The position numbers were made by a program, and so were the translations under genes. This document shows positions 22,880 to 33,999 of a stretch of 64,000 bases of DNA, one piece after another. The notes under the pieces are model-generated. The model searched no databases, was not told where the DNA came from, and saw nothing but the letters and a program-made list of their open reading frames with translations. The first letter of the stretch is position 1. Each line of letters begins with the position of its first letter. This stretch comes from Symbiodinium kawagutii (Eukaryota; Sar; Dinophyceae; Suessiales; Symbiodiniaceae), in the NCBI GenBank assembly GCA_009767595.1, contig VSDK01012485.1, positions 39,451 through 103,450 of the forward strand. The letters run 5' to 3'.

Positions 22880-23127
22880 GTCAGGGCTGCTGCTGGAGAA
22901 GTTGCAGATCAATGGGGATGTAAATGGGGTGAAAGGCCTGGTTTTCATGGGTGCTGAATTGACCAAACATGCATCCAATAACCCACACATTGGTGTTTCT
23001 TCTAAATTAATAACCAATGGGTGAAAGAAATTGATGGGGTGTTGAAATGATGGTCACCAAGCTGGTTACGAATGGTTGCATGACGGTTTGATGATATTTT
23101 GATGATCTCAAGGGAGTTTACCGAAAA

Positions 23128-23230
23128 ATTGGGGACCCCAAAAAATTGTGTGTGTTTATTATGTTGAATGGTTACGGTCCCCGTTTAATAACCGGATGAT
23201 TTTGGGGTACCCCTTATTTTGAGAAACCAT
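23128..23230 (+). repeat. Family A inverted-repeat element (copy 3)
   Basis: Right end ACCCCTTATTTTGAGAAACC is clear; the left end is decayed. It lies next to family B copy 3. Confidence 0.6.
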
Positions 23231-23239
23231 CAAAAAAGA

Positions 23240-23352
23240 TGGCAGTGGGTAAAAACCCCGTACCCCTGGTTCCCCCCTATTAACCCGTTTGTTTTGCCCA
23301 TTATTGTTGGTGGAAATCCCCCATGAACGTTGGTCAACTGCTTGACCCATAG
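23240..23352 (+). repeat. Family B inverted-repeat element (copy 3)
   Basis: ATGGCAGTGGGTAAAAACCC to GGTCAACTGCTTGACCCAT, with CCGTACCCCTGGTTCCCCC inside. Lies 10 bp from family A copy 3 (nested or neighbouring insertions). Confidence 0.7.
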
Positions 23353-23442
23353 ATGAAATGCCTGGTGAATCGGTGGTTCATTGACCACAGAAAATGGTTG
23401 AGATGAATGGCTCGGAGCGTTGCTTCTTCCGTTGCTTTCCAG

Positions 23443-23469
23443 CACCCTTGGCGCCCTGGCAAAAAGAAG
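23443..23469 (+). CDS. Candidate 27-nt micro-exon
   Basis: A strong acceptor (TTGCTTTCCAG) and a consensus donor (GTGAGT) enclose exactly 27 bases, phase 0 to 0, reading HPWRPGKKK. It inserts nine residues between exons 21 and 22 without a frame change. Short length makes this tentative. Confidence 0.45.
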
Positions 23470-23727
23470 GTGAGTTAGTGGTCAATCGGTGGTTGTTTTG
23501 GTTGATTGATGATGGTTCATTGGTTAGTAAAACCAAGGGGTTAGATGTTATGGTCAATTAGTGGTCCAAGTGGTTAGTTAAACCATTGATGATTGATGAG
23601 TTGATTGGTTAGTGATGGTATGGTTCTAATCCACGACTAGTAAAAAGACGTAAGAAGCATTGATCTTTACAGATCAGCACTGGCCTTGGTGAGGGTTGAG
23701 GAATCGATACCTGGTTGAGTAATAATA

Positions 23728-23845
23728 AATGATATCCTTTGGTAAACTAACATGGCAATGGACAATTACCATTTTTTTAGGAAACCCTGGGAAACCAGCT
23801 ATAAATGGATTTTCCATTGTCAGGTTTAGTTTAGCGGAGTGTAGT
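23728..23845. repeat. Family D inverted-repeat element (copy 1)
   Basis: GATATCCTTTGGTAAACTAA followed by CATGGCAATGG at one end and CCATTGTCAGGTTTAGTTTA at the other. Confidence 0.65.
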
Positions 23846-24058
23846 AGGTAGCGTTTTGTGATACTCAGTGGTGACAAACACAGACTGTTGTTAATGGTTA
23901 AGCCTGAGAGCATGACTTGCGGTTGATCAACTGATCAAAAAACGTCCATACAAAAGGTTTCCAACGATCATGGCTCCCATAGAGAGATAGCCACACGCAA
24001 GAATCATGACCATCATGCTCATTGAGCATGAAGAGCATCATTGAATTAAGCATCACTA

Positions 24059-24133
<75 letters not shown>

Positions 24134-24158
24134 CATAGATACATAGATACATAGATAC

Positions 24159-24199
<41 letters not shown>

Positions 24200-24250
24200 C
24201 TGATCGATCGATCGATAGATAGATAGCTAGGTAGGTAGATAGATAGATAT
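24059..24250. repeat. GATA microsatellite
   Basis: About 190 bp of (GATA)n with GATC and GATACATA variants, running into an (AT)n tract at 24248-24264. An open minus-strand frame across it is an artefact of the repeat. A (GA)n tract lies at 24355-24383. Confidence 0.95.
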
Positions 24251-24346
24251 ATATATATATATATAAAAATAAAGTCTTGATATGATATTTATTTATTTAT
24301 CTACTTTTAAATAAATATCGGTATTTAGATATAGACACTGATCTGA

Positions 24347-24382
<36 letters not shown>

Positions 24383-24450
24383 TATATAGACATTTATTAT
24401 AACTGTCATGGCCATGTAAATAACCATCGTCAATGACCAACCCCATTAAG

Positions 24451-24535
24451 GATCGTCCATGCTGGCGTCTGCGGCCAGGTGGAGTCCAGCAAAGCTTCGC
24501 GGGTAGCTTTGGCGACGCCACAAGCCGCTGCGTGG
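24451..24535 (+). CDS. Exon 22
   Basis: Acceptor CCATTAAG. Two frames are open. The one fitting exon 21 (phase 0) and exon 23 (phase 1 out at GTTACG) reads GGVQQSFAGSFGDATSRCV. The alternative frame (VCGQVESSKASRVALATP) also looks protein-like but breaks the phase at both sides. Confidence 0.55.
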
Positions 24536-24810
24536 GTTACGGCTATGGTGGTCATAATGGCTAGGGATGGTGAATAGTGATGGGTAGTAGTGATGGTTAT
24601 TAATTGTGGTCAATGATGATGGCTAATGGATTAATAATGGTTTAATAATGAGTTGATAATGGATTGATAATGGGTTAATAATGGCTAATGATGGTTAATC
24701 ATAGGGATATTGAACCGACTATATGGTGGATTACGGCTATGATAACCATTCAAAAACCATTTACCATTCATTAACTATTATAACCATTAATGATCATTTC
24801 TACTCACTAA

Positions 24811-24918
24811 CCATTGTCGGGTGGATTATAGCTACTACCTTAGCTTTGTACAATTTTTGGAACATGATTGCTTTACCATACAGCCACTAAAACTTCAACT
24901 TTTAGCAAGTGATCTAGT
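24811..24918 (+). repeat. Family E element (copy 1)
   Basis: GGGTGGATTATAGCTACTAC ... CAGCCACTAAAACTTCAACT and TTTTAGCAAGTGATCTAG. Other copies at 50994 and 56757. Confidence 0.65.
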
Positions 24919-25639
24919 TCAGCCACCAAGTCTGGTTTGGAAGTATGGGCATCCAAATTGGCATTGGCATACCAGTTGGCAGTCAATGTCCAATAAAGGG
25001 CATCAAACAACCACAAAACTGTTGGTAATTGATGGAATTTGGAAGTTCAAATTGCAAAACAAGTGGCTAGGAGAAGGGGATTGATTGAGCGCTCGTGGTA
25101 GCAAGTTGTTCATTGACTTAGCCGAAAAATGTGACCACCCATGCCGTGTGGATGAACACCATCAATATCTATATCGTGTGATCATTTCAGGCAAGAGACG
25201 TGCGGCACAACAACTGCTGCAGTCATGTGTTGTTGATTCTGTGTGTGTGTGTGGCAATGGCTCTGATACAAAACTTGGATCTTTTTGCTCAGCTGCCACG
25301 CTGTTCGCATGGCAGCAACCAAGCCAAGCTAGCTTTAAGTGGCGGGCACAGCGGCGATGCAGCTCACCCTCAACTGGTTGTTTTGTGTTGCTGTGAAGCT
25401 ACCACTTGATGGCGTGTTCCTGCCGTGAATCACAACTTGAACCCTCAGCTGCTACCTGATGTACCCTCTTCAACCATTTTAAAGCATCAGTTGGCAACCT
25501 TTTGAATCATTGGTGAAACCATGTCATACCATGATGAACACGAAGTCTTAACAACCCTGATGCACTATAGTTGTTGCTGAACAGTGGTTACTTGATGTTA
25601 ACTGCATTATTTTGCCGTCAAGAACAACTCCATGTATTG

Positions 25640-25649
25640 TTGGCTCAAG
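25640..25649 (+). promoter_or_regulatory. Relict dinoflagellate spliced-leader 3' end
   Basis: TTGGCTCAAG is identical to the last ten bases of the dinoflagellate spliced leader and lies 26 bp before the start codon of the intronless gene below. The bases further upstream no longer match. Such relicts are known where a trans-spliced mRNA was copied back into the genome. Confidence 0.65.
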
Positions 25650-25675
25650 GTTTTAACGTCCCAAGTGTGAGCTGT

Positions 25676-26401
25676 ATGCCGCAAGCCATGGGATTCGTCG
25701 CTTCACCAGGTCACAAAGACCAGATGAATGGAATGAATGGAGACAAAGATGAAGGTGAAGATGGAGGTGACGTGGAAAGCCAAGGACTCTCCGAAGAAAG
25801 CAAAGCCAGACCTAGGGCTTGCACTCGGCGGATCATAGTCTTGTCCATCTTGACCAGTTTCGCCATTCTGGCTGGATCTGCGACCGTCTCGTTTTGGCCT
25901 CGAGATGTGGATTGGGAGCTCACCCAGCTGGATGTCATGGACGAGTCGTCGTTGATGTACTTTGTGATGGCCTTTGGCAATGTCCAAAACGACACGATCC
26001 TTCCGGAACTCGGATTCCATGCTGGGGCCTTGGTGCAGAATCCCAATCTGCTGGGTGGCAGAGCCGCCTCTGGAGACTTCCAAGTGCTGTACAGCGATCA
26101 GCTCTTAGGCAGTGGACACAGTGAACCTGTGGCCATTCCAGCTTTGGGGAGTGGCACGGTTGAGGCCAAAATCCGCATAAAGTTGAGCCCCGCCCTCTTC
26201 AACCAGCTCACAGCCGATATTCTCCAGCATTCACTGCATGCTACCGTCAAGATCAAAGGTGCTGCCAGAGTGAAGTCGATCTTCGGCCTCCAACTTCATT
26301 GCAAGATGGACTGCGACATTCATGCTTCGGTCACTGAGATCCTTGGAGAAGAAAAGCAAGCCGTGGTGCAGAACAAGACTTGTCGCTACAACTATTTCTA
26401 G
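25676..26401 (+). CDS. LEA-2/NDR1-like single-pass membrane protein, intronless
   Basis: 241 codons from the first ATG after the relict leader. The N-terminal 50 residues are acidic and Gly/Asn-rich (cytosolic side), then a basic ACTRR and a hydrophobic segment IIVLSILTSFAILAGSATV (about residues 53-72) followed by SFWP. The rest has the LEA-2 pattern: FGNVQNDTILPELGF, NPN at about 122, alternating beta strands (ATVKIKGAARVKSIF) and a late LHCKMDCDIH. LEA-2/NDR1/HIN1 proteins are stress-related membrane proteins in plants; the exact role here is unknown. It has no introns while the host gene around it has dozens. The frame extends upstream to 25571, but the leader relict favours the start used here. 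Confidence 0.75.
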   Translation: MPQAMGFVASPGHKDQMNGMNGDKDEGEDGGDVESQGLSEESKARPRACTRRIIVLSILTSFAILAGSATVSFWPRDVDWELTQLDVMDESSLMYFVMAFGNVQNDTILPELGFHAGALVQNPNLLGGRAASGDFQVLYSDQLLGSGHSEPVAIPALGSGTVEAKIRIKLSPALFNQLTADILQHSLHATVKIKGAARVKSIFGLQLHCKMDCDIHASVTEILGEEKQAVVQNKTCRYNYF

Positions 26402-26486
26402 CTAGCATGGCGAAGTTGGCATGGTATGGCATGGTCTATGCCTATGCAACACGTTGCGTTGCTCCGATTTGTAAAATGCCACGTGC

Positions 26487-26573
26487 CCTGAGCATCCAGA
26501 GATTGTAGAAGATCCATTTGCGACCATCGAGTTGTAGAGTCGCGATGGGTTGATTCAATCCTGGATGCTCAGG
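26487..26573 (+). repeat. Inverted repeat in the 3' flank of the LEA-2-like gene
   Basis: CCTGAGCATCCAG (26487-26499) and its exact complement CTGGATGCTCAGG (26561-26573), 61 bases apart. Possibly a 3' UTR hairpin or the remains of a small element. Confidence 0.6.
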
Positions 26574-26912
26574 ATGGTAGGTATTCCTGCGCAACACCAA
26601 GAGGCCAATTTTGATCCGTTTGCTTAGAATGTTTGCCAAGTTCCTGCCGTCCCATGTACGGATTGGAAGGAGGGAAGGTTTTTTGTTCCATTGAAGTGTC
26701 GCAGGCCAGCAGGCCTGCACCGAGTTTCTTTATGTTTCGGTCCAGTTTTGAAGCGTAGCTCATGGGACAAGCTGGCTCCAGGTTTCGATTTCAGGAGCTT
26801 AGCATGTCCAGTTTCCCAAGTCTTTTGTGACTTGTGACCGGTTTTTGGTACAGATATGGGTTTGTCCCGAAATGATGTACTTCTGAAACAATGTAATTAC
26901 ATTATATTAGGA

Positions 26913-27028
26913 TAGGTACCCTCTGGTGAACTAACCTGGCAATAGAAAATCCACAATTTATTGCTAGTTTCCCAGGGTTTCACTAGAAAATATGGTTAAA
27001 AGCCATTGCCAGGTTAGTTTACCGGAGG
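26913..27028. repeat. Family D inverted-repeat element (copy 2)
   Basis: Best-preserved copy: TACCCTCTGGTGAACTAACC plus TGGCAATAGAAAAT at the left, complementary TTGCCAGGTTAGTTTACCGG plus AGGGTA at the right. Confidence 0.8.
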
Positions 27029-27428
27029 GTATCACCTTTTATACGGACGAACCCATATGTTTTTGGATGTTTGGATTGCAGACCTCAACTTTATGGGGCC
27101 GGCCCGAGAGAGCCCTGCTAGCGAGTACAGTCTAACAGAAGGACTGGACACAGCTGGAGGCTCTGCCCGCCAGCGAGAATGTTGAGGGAGGCTCTTTTAA
27201 AAAGATAACTAACGTTGCATGATTTTAAAAGAACCACTTCATATTGTTGTTTACTTTATCTATTTAAAGATTCTAACAGTTGGTATTTGTATACAACTGC
27301 ATGACTGTATCTAGATGATATAGCCACATGATACCAGTAGTATGTTATGATAGTACAGCCGCCATGAATAGAACATAATAGAATCATTCAGCTATTACAA
27401 TTCACCACTAGCCATTCTTCACCGCCAG

Positions 27429-27469
27429 ATTCGGATGCTCTTGCCCCTTTGGCCCGTTCAGAGCGTCGC
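27429..27469 (+). CDS. Exon 23
   Basis: Acceptor CACCGCCAG and a consensus donor GTAAGG. The frame reads SDALAPLARSERR. Phases fit exons 22 and 24. Confidence 0.65.
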
Positions 27470-28503
27470 GTAAGGCAAAGTTGCCTCCTTTGGCCCTGCA
27501 ACAGCCAGGGGGCTCAGGGGCTGTCGTGAACAATGCATGGTTCAATGGTTGAGGTTAATAATAAATCTTAATAGTTCAATCAGGCACGTTTGCCAGTGGA
27601 TTATGAACTATGACTAAATGGTTGGTTGACTAATAATTTTACATAGGGGTGGTTCAACCACCAACCAGCTACAGTGTACCCTACATAATTCAACACTTCT
27701 GGGGTGAAAGGGACCAGGTGATGATGAGCCATGTTTCACACAAAAACCGAAATGCCGATCAACTCTGATGCTTTTGCGGTAGGTCTAGGTGCCAACGAGA
27801 TACCGAGCATCCCGTTGGAACGGTGACAACCCACGGGCTTCTCTCCCACAACCCCACGGGAGCGCCAAGCAAACCTAAGCAAGATCAGGGATGATCAGTA
27901 AATCCGTTGGGGAGGGTGTTCCACAGAGGAATTCAAGAACTTACTTTGTCATTCGGAAATGAGCCTGTTCCATTGCCATGCAGGCTTGCTACCATGGTCA
28001 AGGATGGTTACCATGGCTACATGGCCTGTTGAGTGTTGGAGGTTGTTAAGCATGAAGCCGTGTCAGATCACGTTCATCCGCCCAGGCTTTCAAGGACTGT
28101 GTTGCCCTCCTTGATCACCAGAGCCAAGGCGTGTGGCGTTTGGATGTGCAGCACGGGGGTGATATCATCCCAGTGGTAAGCTAACCTGGGAGCCATCAAG
28201 AGGCATGATTTTGCATAAACACCGCCAAAATCATCGTTTACAGGCAGATTATAAACCAAGTATAAACTGTGGATTGTCCTCTTCCAATGGTCGCCTGAAA
28301 TGCTGCATGCTGTGTGATGCATCATGCGGAAGGTCTGTGCATCCAAAAGCGGAAGCACTATGACTGCAGGAATCCTTCATATTTGGCCGGGGTGTTCGAA
28401 TTCTTTTGCAACTGGAATTCGCCTGTCACATGGCTGTCCTCTGGATTTTCACGTGCGCCTTTCCAGCTGGGGATCCCCATGGATCCCATGGGGTTCCCCC
28501 CAG

Positions 28504-28591
28504 GGCACGAAGTCGGCTCCCTGGGCCAAACGCGCCGCGCTGGAGTCGGCAGTGGCGCTGCTGGCAGGGCTCAACCCGGAGGCACACCCTG
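28504..28591 (+). CDS. Exon 24
   Basis: Acceptor TTCCCCCCAG. Peptide WAKRAALESAVALLAGLNPE, a typical HEAT-type helix. Donor GTGGGG, phase 1. Three frames are open over this GC-rich island; this one has the helical reading and fitting phases. Confidence 0.75.
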
Positions 28592-28650
28592 GTGGGGCTG
28601 CTGGGTTTCGCAGGGTCAACGCTGATGTTGGTAACTGATCTTGGTGGTGC

Positions 28651-28651
28651 C

Positions 28652-28697
<46 letters not shown>

Positions 28698-28764
28698 NNN
28701 NNNNNNNNNNNNNNNNNNNCGTCGTCGTCGTCGTCGTCGTGGTTGTTGTTGTTGTTGTTGTTGT
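28651..28764. repeat. Triplet repeat with assembly gap
   Basis: (TTG)n, then 22 unknown bases (28698-28719), then (CGT)n and (TTG)n again. The gap length is probably nominal. Confidence 0.95.
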
Positions 28765-28900
28765 CGCTTAGTCTTGCTTGGTCTAAAGTTGTTCAGTTCT
28801 TGTGTGTTCGTGTTGTCTACTAACGTGTCGAATTTACCCAAGACTTAAGCGTCATTAACGGTGAGTTGTTTGATCATTTAGCACATTTCATTGCAGGGGC

Positions 28901-29375
28901 TTGTTGTCGTTGGTGGTGTTGGCCCCTTCTACGGGGGGCATCCCTTTTTTTGCCAAGCTGTCCTACGGCAATAACTGGGCGGCTTTTGGCAGGACGACTG
29001 CTGGTTTCAAGGTGTACTCAGTGTACTCATTCGGGGATGTCCAAGGAACCAATGTGCCCCCAGAAGGTTTTGCAGATCCTCCTTAACGAGCGCGTTAGTA
29101 GCAACCACCTTATCATTCAGGCAAGCCGTTTGGATCCTTTGGTTGGCGAAGTGGCCAGCATCAACACTGAAAATGGGGCTGCACATTTTTTGAAGGGACC
29201 CCAAACATTATCAGCCACTTGCTACCAACAACTTAATTCACGGCCATCACCAGTCTGGTACATGGGCATACTTACCAACCGGACCAGAAGATCAGGCAAT
29301 GGCCAGAGTGCAAGCACAGAACGGATTGCTGGACGGAAGAAGAATTCCTATTGCAGAGAGCATGGCCCCAGGTGA
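28901..29375 (+). other. Open frames of unknown origin in an intron
   Basis: Two overlapping frames look more protein-like than most intron DNA: 28901-29086 (FFAKLSYGNNWAAFGRTTAG) and 28866-29375 (VLQILLNERVSSNHLIIQAS). Neither is recognised, and exons 24 and 25 join in phase without them. May be a decayed insert. Confidence 0.25.
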
Positions 29376-29708
29376 TATTGGATTTGACTTTGCCACAGAC
29401 CCAAGGCATCAGTCAACATCCATGTTGATTGCTTCTTTCTGAGTGATTGCATTTGGTCCTTGCATCAATCGGCTGATCCACCAAGAACCCCCAATAAGTG
29501 ACGGTAAGTAGCCCCTTCCTGGTTCACCAACTCTCATGATTGACAACTGATGTCGACAAACTAACAGACGAATCACCAGCACTAGTTTGATGAAAAAAAG
29601 ATATGTTGATCATGTTTTCCTGGATGTTCTCCTGTGAAATTCTTTGACTGCAGAGAAGCTGATGATTTTCCCCGTTTTCCATGGCAAAAAGACCTATAGC
29701 TCCGTCAG

Positions 29709-29797
29709 CAGCCCTGCTTGAGGTGGCTTGCAAGGATTGTAGCCCCTTGGCGAGCAAGCGCCAGAGCGGGCTGGAGGGTTTGGATGCGCCCCTGGGC
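29709..29797 (+). CDS. Exon 25
   Basis: Acceptor TCCGTCAG. Peptide LLEVACKDCSPLASKRQSGL then EGLDAPLG. GT donor at 29798, phase 0 (GC donor at 29796 possible). The start phase fits exon 24. Confidence 0.65.
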
Positions 29798-31017
29798 GTT
29801 TCCACAAATTGTACAGGGCAGAGCCCCCAGTTATAATAGGCTGGTTCATAAGCCATTTAGCTATAGTCATGTGTACCCATGAACTGGTAGTTACTCTGGT
29901 TATAACCCAAGTGAACTAAGTAGGGAGCCCACCTTATATGCCCCCTCGCCATCCCACAAAATTTGTGTTTAATGTGGACTTGCCACACGAGGGTCACCTG
30001 CCACCCGCATCTAGCCTCCCAGTTTTGCTCATTCCTTTGGGGTGAACATCTTGGGATAAATCCTGCAAAACAACCTTGGGATAAACCCTCGAAACCTTGC
30101 AAAAACCGCGACAACCTCGAAAAAACCTCCGAAAACGTCGGGTAAAACCTTGACAAACCCTGGGTATTCCCATCAGCATGGCCATTTGCTGGTGGGTATA
30201 CTACTCGATCAGCACAGAAAATCGCTCGTCGACCTAGGTGAAGAGATGCGCTTCAGCGGCTTGGTCCAGCATTGCTTTCTGTTGGTGACAAGTCACAGGA
30301 TTTTAGTCAGCAGCCCACATCGCTCCTACAAACAGCAGCACGAAAAAATGAGCCGAAAAAAATGTTGGTGACAAGTGACAAGTGACAAACAAAGCATTTA
30401 ACAGGACACAATAAGTGACTCAAAGCTGTACATAAGTGTGCCACAATTTGATGGATGCATCGTCCAGCAGCGACACATATGGTTGATACGAACAGCCCAC
30501 TGTCAATGAAGCCATCCTTTGTCCCATGGCTATGATTGTTAGTTTGATATCCTTGCCGGCCATATGCTTTCGTGAAAACAACGGGTTTGTGCATCAATCA
30601 ACTATCAACTGAAAACTAATTAACAACAACAGTTCAACTATCAAGAGCACAGCAACTTGGTATCCAACCATTCATTACCCATCACAGCGAGTGACGTGAA
30701 AAAAAATCAATCATGCCAAGCATGAATCATATCCAATCATAATTATGGGGTAAAGCACGTTGGACCATGATTGATGTTTTTACCAAATAATCATGGCGTT
30801 TATCGGTTTAATGATGGTGACCATAGTTGAGCTGAACCTCTTGGATGGCGATGGAACAAAAATAGTTGGTGTTGACCACGTTTACGGGTACATGACCATC
30901 ATTGATGGGCTAAAGCAAATCCTACCAAGCTTAGTGTTGACCAAGCTTAATCCTACCAAATCATATCCAATCATACTTATGGGGTAAAGCCAATCCTACC
31001 GAGCTTATTAGCTGAAC

Positions 31018-31137
31018 ATGGCTGTGGGTGAAAACCCTTAGTCCCCCTGGTTCCCCTATCATTCACCATTGTTTTCCCTACGGTTGTTGGTGGAAATCCT
31101 CCATTAGTTGGTTCATGTATATTGGCCCATAGCCACA
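31018..31137 (+). repeat. Family B inverted-repeat element (copy 4)
   Basis: ATGGCTGTGGGTGAAAACCC to TATTGGCCCATAGCCACAT. Its end lies about 20 bp before the acceptor of exon 26. Confidence 0.8.
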
Positions 31138-31157
31138 TGGTTTACCCATGACCTCAG

Positions 31158-31232
31158 CAGCTTGGTGTTACACGTCACCAAGGCACCTTGACGTCCTTGA
31201 AGCGGCTCAAGGAGGAACCCAAGGAGAGGGGG
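31158..31232 (+). CDS. Exon 26
   Basis: Acceptor GACCTCAG (or three bases later). Peptide GTLTSLKRLKEEPKERG, strongly helical. Donor GTGTGG, phase 0. The start phase fits exon 25. Confidence 0.7.
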
Positions 31233-31370
31233 GTGTGGAGGAGGGACTCCTGACTGGTATAACAACAATAGTAGGGGATAACAACTGGCAACTATAGGGG
31301 AACCAATGATAGCTGGTTATAATGGTTAATAGGGGATAATAACTAACAATTATAGGGGATATACCAGCTA

Positions 31371-31493
31371 TATATGGGGAGCTGGGTCCATATAAACCAG
31401 CAATAATTGGGGATAATAACCAGCCATTTGATTGGGAAAACAGCCTGGTTAATGATGAGGAACCAGGGGTACGGGGTTTTGACCCAGTGCCAT
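31371..31493 (-). repeat. Family B inverted-repeat element (copy 5)
   Basis: TATATGGGGAGCTGGGTCC to GGGGTTTTGACCCAGTGCCA; opposite orientation to copy 4. Confidence 0.75.
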
Positions 31494-32700
31494 ACGTAGA
31501 CAATATGTTATCATCATTTGTCACCATCATCAACTCAATAGTTATCACCATTTCAGACATCATCGTCGTCGTCGTCATCAGCATCATCATAATCATCGTC
31601 ATGATCACTGTGATCATGCATGATCATCAGCATGATCACATTTTTATAACTCATGGTGCGAAGTGGTGCATGTGCATGTCCCATATATCAATGTTGATCA
31701 GGAGCGAGTACCAGTGTTTGCGGTTTTGCTATTGATCCTTCATCATTCTGCAGTTGCAAGGTGTCAACATCATCAAACACCAATGCTGGTGATTCATCCG
31801 TTTCGTCAGTTCATCAGTTCTCAAAATAATTGGTGTAGAAGGAACGTGTCCAGGAAAACGGCTGGTTTACCATCATACAAAATGGTGCGTGGGGTCCTGT
31901 GTTTTGAGGAGGTATTCCCACATTTTTTGTGTAAATTTGCTGTTTGAACCAACTCCTCCACCAGGCCACGGTTTTTGCTGCTCAAGTCTTGTGACTTGGC
32001 AGGGTAATCATGGCTGGTGCAGTGACGCAGGTGCCGCGACTGAGAGATGTGCACCAACGAGGCTATACAAAACTTGGGTGCTTGGTATCGCACATTTGCC
32101 ACGATCTGGGTTCAAAAATTTCAGCAGCATCAGGTTTCCTAGGGAATTGTTGGCCCCCCTGGTTATGAACATACCTGTTTCACATATCGTTTCACATTTC
32201 CCAGTGTGATTGTGATGATGACGATGATGACAATGACGATGTCGTTCGTCGGATGACCATTTTGTACCTGTACCCCAGGCCAGCGTTAGTTTTCTCCGTG
32301 TTAGAGCAAGGTTTACTAGCTTACTCCGGTAAGAATATCCCTAAGAGCATCATCCCCAATCCCCAACCAAATTGGGCTGTAGTGGTAGTGGTATGTAGTG
32401 CTGTTGGTATGTCACTTGCTGGAGCTGAGATTTCTTGCTGCTGTTTTGGTGAGTCATGGCTGCCGGTGTTCTTCACTGCCGCGGTGCCTGAATGTTGTGG
32501 ATAGCTCTGGTATTGGTCTTGTAGTCAACATGGTAATCCGAGTTTCGTGTTGATTTCCAGGAGGAATCAAGCCAGTACCTGGTCATTCTCATCCATGCTC
32601 TAAACATCGCTAAACCACCTACTGTACAAGGTAGCTACCAGCCCAGCACACGACATTCCGCTGGTTGTGGCGCGAGCGATGTGCAGCTGTGCCGAGGCAG

Positions 32701-32757
32701 TTGTTGGTTCGAGCCATCCAGAAGCGAGAGCTCCTGGGATTTGAAGCTCCGGTGGAG
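32701..32757 (+). CDS. Exon 27
   Basis: Acceptor CCGAGGCAG; frame LLVRAIQKRELLGFEAPVE, phase 0 in and out (donor GTATTG). The open frame extends both ways, so a longer exon is possible. The end phase does not fit the next confident exon, so one exon is probably missing in between (candidates near 33300). Confidence 0.55.
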
Positions 32758-33718
32758 GTATTGCAATGTATTGCATGCAGGCTGGTGCTCTTGTTTCAAT
32801 TGAAGCAGTTGTTGCAAGCGATTTCATTAGTGAAGAAATATGTAGTCTATAGTGATAGACCCTTCTGAACTGAAAGCAAGAGCAACGTGACTACAAACTC
32901 GTGTTGCTTATCGGAAATCCGTCCCAAGAGCGGCTGTTCGTCATTTCCCCAAGTAGCTTGGACTGTCACGCGTTAAGTGATGGTCGCTACCCCAAGTCAT
33001 GATGACTATTGCCGTTTCTATTTGGGATCCTTTTGACAGAGCCAAACCTTTTAGCAAGGACCACCCCAGCACAACGTCTGAAACCCAACATGTTTGATGG
33101 TGTAAAAGCTCTCTATATTGATGTTTTCTTTGGATTGTTCCAGGCCAGAGTTAAACATCAAGGAAATATATGGCACTCATAGAACTATAGTTGAGAAGCT
33201 GATTCGCCAAGTTGTATCTAGGGCGGCCGCGCCATGTAGGGCACAAATGGTTCGTGCGACTCTAATTGGTTCACCATCCAACAGATTCGCACGAGTCAGT
33301 CCAGCGACTGTATGAGGTGGCCCCCGGAGTGAGATTGGTTCAAGATAAATCAGCCAGGATTAGTCTATATAGCGATCCGATCCAGCTTCCATCAAACAAC
33401 TTACCCAACATGGTTTTCAAGATCCGCAAGGTGTTGGTTGCATCCTGCCATCAGTGGTGATATAGAATCACTGCTTTGGTGATTGCCAATGTTGATGGCT
33501 CCTCTGCCTGTGCCAGCATTACCTTGTCATCAAGTACTTGTCCAAAAACACACCTTCATGGCGAGGTGATTGCAGGAAAAACATGGCAACCACCACTTTG
33601 CGAGGCCAACAATCATCAAAATTAATCAACCATCATCAACCATCAACAATCATCAACTTTCACCAACATGCAGCAAAATTCACCAACAATCCACCTCGAT
33701 CCTCTCACCACACTTAGT

Positions 33719-33837
33719 TGGCTGTGGGTCAAAACCCTGTACCCCTGGTTCCCCTATATCATTAACATTTGTTTTCCCTTATTATTGGTGGTCATTATCC
33801 CCCATTAGTTGGTTGGTTCATATTGACCCATAGCCAG
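33719..33837 (+). repeat. Family B inverted-repeat element (copy 6)
   Basis: TGGCTGTGGGTCAAAACCC to TATTGACCCATAGCCA, the most complete copy. It ends 22 bp before the exon 28 acceptor, like copy 4 before exon 26. Confidence 0.85.
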
Positions 33838-33859
33838 TTGCTTTTCACGGGGCTCCTAG

Positions 33860-33944
33860 ACTCGTCATCCACGGCCCGTGCTTCCAGGTCCTGGGTGGAA
33901 GACGACCTGCACTCCGTGGCACCTGGATTGATAGCTGCCATGAT
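33860..33944 (+). CDS. Exon 28
   Basis: Acceptor GGCTCCTAG and a consensus donor GTGAGT. Frame SSSTARASRSWVEDDLHSVA then PGLIAAM. It ends in phase 2 (AT), completed by C of exon 29 to give Ile. Confidence 0.75.
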
Positions 33945-33999
33945 GTGAGTTTCTGTGGGTAACTGACGTCCCCTAAGCATTGTAGGCAGGGAGACCATG

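Noticed and set aside
23898-24152. Open frame with Tyr-Leu-Ser-Ile repeats
   Set aside because: Direct translation of the GATA microsatellite.
28641-28823. Poly-Val, poly-Cys or poly-Leu proteins
   Set aside because: Artefacts of the TTG/CGT triplet repeat and the N gap.
31203-31211. GGCTCAAGG as a leader relict
   Set aside because: Lies inside the coding frame of exon 26.
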